Part shown: positions 6,183 through 10,502 of the stretch, one piece after another
How the letters are laid out: every line of letters begins with the position of its first letter
Position numbering within the stretch: position 1 is the first letter of the stretch
Assembly: GCA_002067855.1 (NCBI GenBank)
Contig: MVQS01000250.1
Span: 1-10,502 of the forward strand
DNA: 10,502 nt
From: Syntrophaceae bacterium PtaB.Bin038
GTDB taxonomy: Bacteria > Desulfobacterota > Syntrophia > Syntrophales > UBA2192
Reading direction: 5' to 3'
Position numbers and translations under genes: made by a program
Notes under the pieces: model-generated
The model's database searches: none
Seen by the model: the letters and a program-made list of their open reading frames with translations, nothing else
What the model was told of the DNA's origin: nothing

Positions 6183-7072
6183 TCACCCCCCCTTGATCCC
6201 CTCCCGATCTGCAGCAGGCTGACGGACGCGACGACGACGAGGGCGCCGGCGATCTGCCAGGGGCTCCTCGCCTCGCCGAGGAACAGGAAGGCGAGCACGG
6301 CGGCGGCGATGGGCTGCAGCGTGGCGGTGATGCCGGCGTGCGTGGCGCGGATCAGGCGCAGGCCCTTGTCGTAGAGCCCCAGCGAAACCGCCGTGCCCGC
6401 GATGCTGATGAACAGGATCCAGAACCACTGGAGGGCATCGTAGGATCGGGTCAGCCCCTCGAGGGGCTCGGGCAAGAGGTTGCAGGCCGCCGCGGAGAAG
6501 AGGGAGGCATAGAAGAGGACCGTCCAGGGCCTGTGCCGGCGGAGGGCCGACTCGCTCAGGACGGTGTACCCCGACAGGAACGCCGCGGCGGCAAGCCCGC
6601 CCGCGATCCCCGCCCGGTTGAGGCTGAGCAGATCGAGCGAGTAGGCCCCGACGGCCAGGTAGCAGCCGATGCCGGAGCCGACGATGGCCAGCCCGGACGC
6701 CGGGGAATGCCGCTCCCGGCGGAAGGCCAGGGCATAGGGTGCGACGAGCACCGGCGACTGGTACTGCAGGAGGATCGCCGCCGCCACCTGGATCTTGCTG
6801 ATGGCGTAGAAGTACGTGACCATGGTCGCCGCCAGCACGAAGCCCAGGAGGATGAAACGGGGCAGGCTCTGCCGCGGGATGCACAGGCAGGACGGGTCGG
6901 CCGACGCCAGCCATGCCAGGAGAACCGCCGAGGCGATGACCGTGCGGATCTGCACGAGCTGACAGGGGGTGACGCCCCCGAGGAAGAGGAACCTGGAAGC
7001 CGTTCCCGCGGCGGCGAAGAGCACTGCGGACAGGGCGACGTAAAGATAGCCGAATCGGGCCGAGGAGCTCAC
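6183..7072 (-). CDS. EamA/DMT-family permease, stop codon not in frame at the expected end
   Basis: Ten-helix drug/metabolite transporter (EamA) of the inner membrane; about 290 residues are recognisable, the normal length. Two EamA repeats are seen: the first from YLYVALSAVLFAAAGTASRF to LAVGAY, with the typical YFYAISKIQVAAAILLQY; the second from GIAGGLAAAAFLSG to the end, with ATLQPIAAAVLAFLFLGEA and SVSLLQIG, the usual last helix. Start: GTG at 7072 is preferred over TTG at 7078 because AAGGGGA (7085-7079) lies 6 bases before the GTG but touches the TTG. Oddity: the frame does not stop after the last helix and stays open to 3671. A TGA at 6183 lies in a neighbouring frame; one extra G in the GGGAGGGG tract near 6201 would give IGEGIKGG-stop. 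The coordinates given assume that shift, so the length is not a multiple of three. Substrate unknown. Confidence 0.8.
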
Positions 7073-7078
7073 CCGCAA

Positions 7079-7085
7079 TCCCCTT
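7079..7085 (-). promoter_or_regulatory. Ribosome binding site deciding the EamA start
   Basis: AAGGGGA on the minus strand, 6 bases upstream of GTG at 7072. It directly abuts the alternative TTG at 7078, which makes TTG an unlikely start. Confidence 0.55.
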
Positions 7086-7267
7086 GCGTTTCAGACACCG
7101 GTCTATGTATCACATCCCGTCGCGATTGCCCGCATAAAATTCCGCCGGGCCTGCGGACCCCGGGTTCTCTTTGAGTCCTTCAAATCCTGGGCGAGCTGTG
7201 GTAGGGAGAGATGTACGTTCCTTTGCCCCGTTTCGCAACCCTTCAATTCCCCGGGGGGTGTCTCGAC

Positions 7268-7705
7268 ATGGCCCGACGGAAGCAGCCGGCCGGCAGGATC
7301 GATCTCAAGGCGCTCGACGCATCGGAGATCAGGGTGCGCCTGAAGGAAGTGGGCCCCGTGGCGGAGATACGGCTCACCCGGGCGAACCTGCCGCTCTTCG
7401 AGGAGGACGAATTCGAGCTCTCCCTGGCCTGGGGAGGCCAGCGGAAAAAGTTCAAGATCCCCGTCAGGGAGGGACGGCCGCTCTTCGGGGCGCTGCCCGA
7501 CTCGGTGACGCCGCTTGCCGACCGCAGGCCGCAGAAGGGGAGCGAAACCCTCATCCGCGAACTGACCCTGGCCGGCGCCGCCGGCGAGGCGACCTTCCCC
7601 ATGAGCTGGGGGTACGCCGTCCCCGAGGAGTGGAAGCCCCTCGAGACGGTGTACAACCGGGTCATCGAGATGGCGAGGACCTACAGCGGCTGGCAGGTGT
7701 TCTAG
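7268..7705 (+). CDS. Unrecognised 145-residue soluble protein
   Basis: I do not recognise a family. The ATG at 7268 is preferred to one at 7211 because GGGGGGTG (7252-7259) precedes it at good distance and the extra upstream residues look non-coding. The protein starts with a basic, Lys/Arg/Pro-containing segment (1-15), followed by alternating strands (EIRVRLKEVG, VAEIRLTRANLPLF, EFELSLAWGGQRKKFKIPVREGRPLFGALP), and then a region with conserved-looking aromatic residues (FPMSWGYAVPEEWKPLETVYNRV, GWQVF at the very end). There is no signal peptide and no membrane helix, so it is probably cytoplasmic. Codon usage matches its neighbours. It stands alone: divergent from the EamA gene and convergent with the AsmA-like gene, with only 44 bp between their stops. 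Confidence 0.65.
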   Translation: MARRKQPAGRIDLKALDASEIRVRLKEVGPVAEIRLTRANLPLFEEDEFELSLAWGGQRKKFKIPVREGRPLFGALPDSVTPLADRRPQKGSETLIRELTLAGAAGEATFPMSWGYAVPEEWKPLETVYNRVIEMARTYSGWQVF

Positions 7706-7749
7706 GCGGGGGATGTCCCCGGGAGGAAACGGGGCGGCGGGGCATTTCC

Positions 7750-8487
7750 TTACTTGAAGAGCCTCGTGAACCTGTCCGTGACGGAGCGGGTCCCTTTTTC
7801 GGCAGTCCTGCAGGCCTCCAGGAGGCTGCGGTTGAGCGAGTCCGTGACGATGGGCATCGTCAGCCGGTCTTGGAGGGCGTCGAGGATCCGGCCGAACACG
7901 GCCGACGGTTCGGCCCCGTCCCTGCCGACGTTGCGCAGGTGCATGTCGGGGATCGCCGCAGTGGCGGCCCCCGAGGGCAGATCCGGGGTGTACAGCGTGA
8001 CGCGCCCGCCTCTCACGATGAACTCGCGGATCACCAGTTTCTTCCCCGGTCTCTTCTCGTTTGTCTTCTCGGGGTCCGGCCCCGCCTCTTTCGCCTTCTG
8101 CCCGGCGTGCTTCGCGATGGCCCTGAAGTTGTCCGTGCCGCCCCGCTTCTCGTAGACGATGTCGGGCTGGACGACCTCGATGCGCTTCACGACGACCGTG
8201 TCCCGCAGAAGCGAGTCGATTTCCAGGTCCACGGCGATGGAGGCGGCCTGCGCCGCGTGGGCGGATCGGTACCCCCGCGGGTTGCCAAGATGGAAGTTTG
8301 TCACCGTCGCCTCGCCGGAGAGGAAGGAGACGCGCACGTCGTCGATCCGGATCCCCGTGCCCGTGATCTCGGGCCCGTAGGTGTTGATGGCCTTCGTGAT
8401 GAACGAATCCAGCCGGGCGGTGACGATGAAAACGGCGAGGACGATCGCAGCGGCCGCGATGCCGGCCGTCATGAGCGGCTTTTTCAT
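7750..8487 (-). CDS. AsmA-family envelope protein
   Basis: A 245-residue protein with one N-terminal membrane anchor (about 5-23) and a periplasmic body. Residues 24-75 follow the AsmA N-terminal pattern: LDSFITKAINTYGPEITGT, then DDVRVSFLSGEATVTNFHLGNPRGY, where a repeated beta hairpin ends in 'l..l.lgNP.G'. The next strands (ASIAVDLEIDSLLRDTVVVKRIEVVQPDIVYEK) are also typical of the family. Relatives of the larger AsmA proteins are bridge-like lipid carriers or affect outer-membrane assembly; this short form has only the first module plus a charged linker (127-150) and a C-terminal helical part, so lipid transfer by itself is doubtful. The ATG has AGGGTGA upstream and a good promoter-like pair 39-68 bases away. 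It is divergent from the TRAP operon. Confidence 0.82.
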   Translation of the reverse strand: MKKPLMTAGIAAAAIVLAVFIVTARLDSFITKAINTYGPEITGTGIRIDDVRVSFLSGEATVTNFHLGNPRGYRSAHAAQAASIAVDLEIDSLLRDTVVVKRIEVVQPDIVYEKRGGTDNFRAIAKHAGQKAKEAGPDPEKTNEKRPGKKLVIREFIVRGGRVTLYTPDLPSGAATAAIPDMHLRNVGRDGAEPSAVFGRILDALQDRLTMPIVTDSLNRSLLEACRTAEKGTRSVTDRFTRLFK

Positions 8488-8525
8488 TCCGATGTCACCC
8501 TATACGGTCTTCCTGTCTTTTTTTC

Positions 8526-8555
8526 AGTATATCGGACAATTCCTCCCGTACTCAA
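8526..8555 (-). promoter_or_regulatory. Sigma70-like promoter for the AsmA-like gene
   Basis: On the minus strand TTGAGT (8555-8550) and TATACT (8531-8526) are 18 bases apart, with the start codon at 8487. Both hexamers are close to consensus (4 of 6 and 5 of 6). The region is AT-richer than the rest of the window. Confidence 0.5.
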
Positions 8556-8661
8556 GGGATCTCCGCCGGCAGGCGCCCGGTAACAAAACCGTGACGCGGT
8601 CTCCCGGCCGTCTCGAGCTGAACTCCTTGAAGACAAAGGAAAATTCCGGTTTACTTTGCGC

Positions 8662-8690
8662 TTGCGTTGACCGGGGCAACCTTCTATAAT
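8662..8690 (+). promoter_or_regulatory. Sigma70-like promoter for the TRAP transporter operon
   Basis: TTGCGT (8662-8667) and a perfect TATAAT (8685-8690) are separated by 17 bases. Transcription would start near 8697, giving a leader of about 68 nt before dctP. A nearer TTGACC (8666-8671) is too close to the -10, at 13 bases, to act as its -35. The rest of the 277-bp intergenic region (8488-8764) contains the opposing AsmA promoter and no credible gene. Confidence 0.65.
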
Positions 8691-8764
8691 CGCCACCGTT
8701 TCCAACGGCTCCCGGCCCTGCCGTGGCTCCCGTCGAATCAAACCAAAAAAAGGAGAGGCGACAT

Positions 8765-9763
8765 ATGAAGAAGAAGACCTGGACGCTCATGATCGTCACG
8801 GTCGTCGCGGCGGCGTTTCTGGCCACGCCCTGCCTCGCGAAGACCACCTGGAACGCAAACTCGGTATGGCCCCCGAAGAACCATCACAGCGTGGGTCTCG
8901 TGGAGTTCTCCGAGAAGGTGAAGAAGGCCACCAACGGCGAACTGGAACTGGTGGTGAGCACCGGGGGCGCCCTGGGCTACAAGGGCCCCGAACTGCTCAA
9001 GGTCGTCCGGGACGGACTCCTCCCCGTCTCCGACATGCTCATCAGCGGTGTGGCGGGCGACGAGAAGGTCTTCCAGATCGTTACCCTTCCCTTCCTGTGC
9101 AGGGATTTCGGGGAGCTCAAGACCCTGATCGACATTGCGCGGCCTTCCTTCGAGAAGGCGGCGGAGGGCAAGTGGAAGCAGAAGATCCTCTACATCGCCC
9201 CCTGGCCCGGCGCCGGTCTCTGGACCAAGAAGAAGATCACGACCCTCGAGGAGATGAAGGGCCTCAAGACCCGTACCTACGACAAGAACGGAGCCCTCGT
9301 GATGGAGGCCGTCGGGGCGACCCCCCTGGCGCTGCCCTTCAGCGAGGTGTACACCTCCCTGCAGACGGGTGTCATCGACTCCGTCATGACCTCCTCCCCC
9401 ACCGCCGTGGACGCCAAGTTCTGGGAAGTGCTGAAGTACTATCAGCCCCTCAACATCACCATCGCCACGAACATGGTCACCGTCAACCTGGCCGCCTTCC
9501 GCAAGCTCCCCAAGGCCCACCAGGACGCCCTGGTGAAGGCCGGCAAGGAGATGGAGGCCTCCATGTGGCAGAAGGTGCCGCAGATCGACAAGGAGCAGGA
9601 AGGCATCAGCAACAAGAACGGCATCGAGACGGTGAAGCCCTCGAAGAAGCTCATCGCCGATCTCGAGAAGATCACGGAGAAGATCCGCGCCGACTGGCTG
9701 AAGGACGCCCCGGCGGAGGGCAAGAAGATCTACTCCGACTACATGAAGAAGGTGAAGCGGTAG
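8765..9763 (+). CDS. dctP: TRAP transporter periplasmic solute-binding protein (DctP family)
   Basis: Periplasmic receptor of a tripartite ATP-independent periplasmic transporter; captures an organic acid, usually a carboxylate, and hands it to the membrane subunits. The 332-residue precursor starts with MKKK and a hydrophobic core ending TPCLA, with cleavage probably after A25. The mature part shows the DctP fold: NSVWPPKNHHSVGLVEFSEKV, the segment VFQIVTLPFLCRDF, then GLKTRTYD with R170, the arginine that in characterised DctP proteins forms a salt bridge with the ligand carboxylate. PFSEVYTSLQTGVIDSV (191-207) is the hallmark segment between the lobes. The ATG at 8765 follows AGGAGAGG (8751-8758). 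First gene of the dctPQM operon, with a promoter 75 bases upstream. The actual substrate cannot be told; binding-pocket residues need structural comparison. Confidence 0.95.
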   Translation: MKKKTWTLMIVTVVAAAFLATPCLAKTTWNANSVWPPKNHHSVGLVEFSEKVKKATNGELELVVSTGGALGYKGPELLKVVRDGLLPVSDMLISGVAGDEKVFQIVTLPFLCRDFGELKTLIDIARPSFEKAAEGKWKQKILYIAPWPGAGLWTKKKITTLEEMKGLKTRTYDKNGALVMEAVGATPLALPFSEVYTSLQTGVIDSVMTSSPTAVDAKFWEVLKYYQPLNITIATNMVTVNLAAFRKLPKAHQDALVKAGKEMEASMWQKVPQIDKEQEGISNKNGIETVKPSKKLIADLEKITEKIRADWLKDAPAEGKKIYSDYMKKVKR

Positions 9764-9784
9764 CCGGCCGCCGCTGAAGAAACG

Positions 9785-9825
9785 GACGACGGGGACCCCG
9801 GGGCTCGTTTCCGGGGTCCTTCGTC
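9785..9825 (+). promoter_or_regulatory. Strong hairpin between dctP and dctQ
   Basis: GGACCCCGG (9793-9801) pairs perfectly with CCGGGGTCC (9811-9819) around a nine-base loop. A further five pairs, GACGA (9785-9789) with TCGTC (9821-9825), flank a small asymmetric interior loop. No T-run follows. Stem-loops after the binding-protein gene of transport operons commonly protect its mRNA or partly stop transcription so that the binding protein exceeds the permease; that role is inferred here. Confidence 0.55.
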
Positions 9826-9855
9826 ATCCGGGTGCAGGCGGGCAGGGGACGGGGC

Positions 9856-10392
9856 ATGAAAAGGATCATCAACCTCATCGACGCGCTCTCCGGATTCGGC
9901 GGGTGGACGGCGGGAACGTTCATGGCCGTCGCGCTGGCGGTTTCCGTTGCCGAGATCGTGGTCCGCGGCGGATTCGACGCCACGCTGTACGTCGCCGACG
10001 AGTACACGGGCTACCTGATGGCCATGCTCACCTTCATGGGACTCGCCTACACGCTGCGGGAGCGCGGCCACATCCGCATGATGTTCCTGCCTCACATCAT
10101 CCGGGGCAGGGCCCACGTGCTCTACAACATGGTGTGCTACGTGGTGGGGTTCCTCTTCTGCGCCGGGCTGACCTGGTTTACCTGGGAGTTCTTCTGGGAC
10201 TCCGTCGTCAGCGAGTCCCAGTCCATGCAGGTCTCGGAGACCTACCTGGCGATCCCCCAGTTCTTCCTGCCCGTCGGGTCGCTTCTGATGACCCTGCAGT
10301 TCGCGGCGGAGTTCCTGAAGGGCCTCGCCATGCTGCGGGGCGACACGCAGGGGCTTCGCATCCTGGAGGAGGCCGACGACCTCGGCCGATGA
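9856..10392 (+). CDS. dctQ: TRAP transporter small permease subunit (DctQ family)
   Basis: The 178-residue small membrane subunit of the TRAP transporter, which pairs with the large DctM subunit to form the permease. Four hydrophobic helices are seen at about 15-37, 48-67, 88-110 and 129-152. After helix 2 comes YTLRERGHIRMMFL (65-78), matching the conserved 'lr...HirV' of DctQ proteins, and the last helix pair has the usual IPQFFLPVGSLLM pattern. The ATG at 9856 is chosen, with GGGGA (9845-9849) upstream; a GTG at 9832 in the same frame would add eight residues of low-complexity sequence. It lies 92 bp after dctP, across a strong hairpin, and 29 bp before the next gene. Confidence 0.93.
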   Translation: MKRIINLIDALSGFGGWTAGTFMAVALAVSVAEIVVRGGFDATLYVADEYTGYLMAMLTFMGLAYTLRERGHIRMMFLPHIIRGRAHVLYNMVCYVVGFLFCAGLTWFTWEFFWDSVVSESQSMQVSETYLAIPQFFLPVGSLLMTLQFAAEFLKGLAMLRGDTQGLRILEEADDLGR

Positions 10393-10421
10393 CACGTTGT
10401 TGAACGGGGGGTGACTGTACG

Positions 10422-10502
10422 ATGCAGCCGGACTTGGGTCCCGTATCGGCCACGATCTGCGGCCTGCTCGTCCTTTTTTTGGGCGGCTCCGTCTGGATCG
10501 GC
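10422..10502 (+). CDS. dctM: TRAP transporter large permease subunit (DctM family), 3' part missing
   Basis: The window ends inside this gene; only 27 codons are present (MQPDLGPVSATICGLLVLFLGGSVWIG). They give a short polar start and one hydrophobic helix, as at the N-terminus of DctM, and the position after dctP and dctQ makes the identity likely. The ATG follows GGGGGGTG (10406-10413) by eight bases. DctM is the ion-coupled translocating subunit, normally about 430 residues with a dozen helices. The identification rests mainly on gene order, since too little sequence is visible. Confidence 0.75.
   Translation, partial: MQPDLGPVSATICGLLVLFLGGSVWIG

Noticed and set aside
7706..7749. Short G/C runs between two converging genes that can form 4-5 bp stems
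   Set aside because: The stems are too short and compete with each other, with no T-run; not supported as a terminator.
8738..9777. Long frames at 8738-9520 (minus) and 8866-9777 (plus) within dctP
   Set aside because: The dctP frame has full family motifs, a signal peptide and a ribosome site; the other frames have skewed composition and no motif.
1..10502. CRISPR arrays, insertion sequences, integrases, toxin-antitoxin pairs or phage genes
   Set aside because: No direct-repeat series, terminal inverted repeats, transposase motifs or small paired genes were found on either strand.

Overview
This is a 10.5 kb stretch of high-GC bacterial DNA, with strong G/C preference at third codon positions and near absence of TTA, CTA and TCA codons. 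It comes from a Gram-negative bacterium: there is a periplasmic TRAP binding protein, a lipobox lipoprotein and an AsmA-type envelope protein. The mix of a TRAP transporter, a LEA14-type lipoprotein, PDZ-less trypsin-like proteases and a CDF pump with a cysteine-rich tail would suit a Desulfobacterota (former Deltaproteobacteria, Syntrophales-like) genome. That assignment is inference from style, not from a marker gene. I see no rRNA, tRNA, CRISPR array, insertion sequence or phage gene.

Layout, left to right. (1) The 3' part of a SnoaL/NTF2-like gene (+) converges on an MFS transporter gene (-). (2) The MFS gene is divergent from a cation diffusion facilitator gene (+). Their shared 129-bp spacer holds promoter-like elements for both directions and a perfect 15-bp inverted repeat. 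(3) A small LEA14-type lipoprotein gene follows. (4) Two consecutive genes (+) encode membrane-anchored trypsin-like serine proteases with intact His/Asp/Ser triads and no PDZ domain. They share a recurring N-terminal membrane-hairpin module, present once in the first protein and twice in the second. The first also carries a coiled-coil and helical-repeat tail. (5) A convergent EamA/DMT permease gene (-) lacks a stop codon at its expected end. (6) A short gene (+) encodes an unrecognised 145-residue protein. (7) An AsmA-like gene (-) is divergent from (8) a TRAP transporter operon (+), dctP-dctQ-dctM, whose last gene runs off the window. The 277-bp spacer between (7) and (8) carries good sigma70-like promoters in both directions.

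Most of the window consists of independent envelope and transport functions. The clearest multi-gene unit is the TRAP operon: a periplasmic solute-binding protein, a four-helix small permease and a large permease that import an organic acid using the ion gradient. A strong hairpin between dctP and dctQ probably sets the usual excess of binding protein. The part that looks least described is the tandem protease pair with the shared N-terminal module. I found no convincing completely new system.
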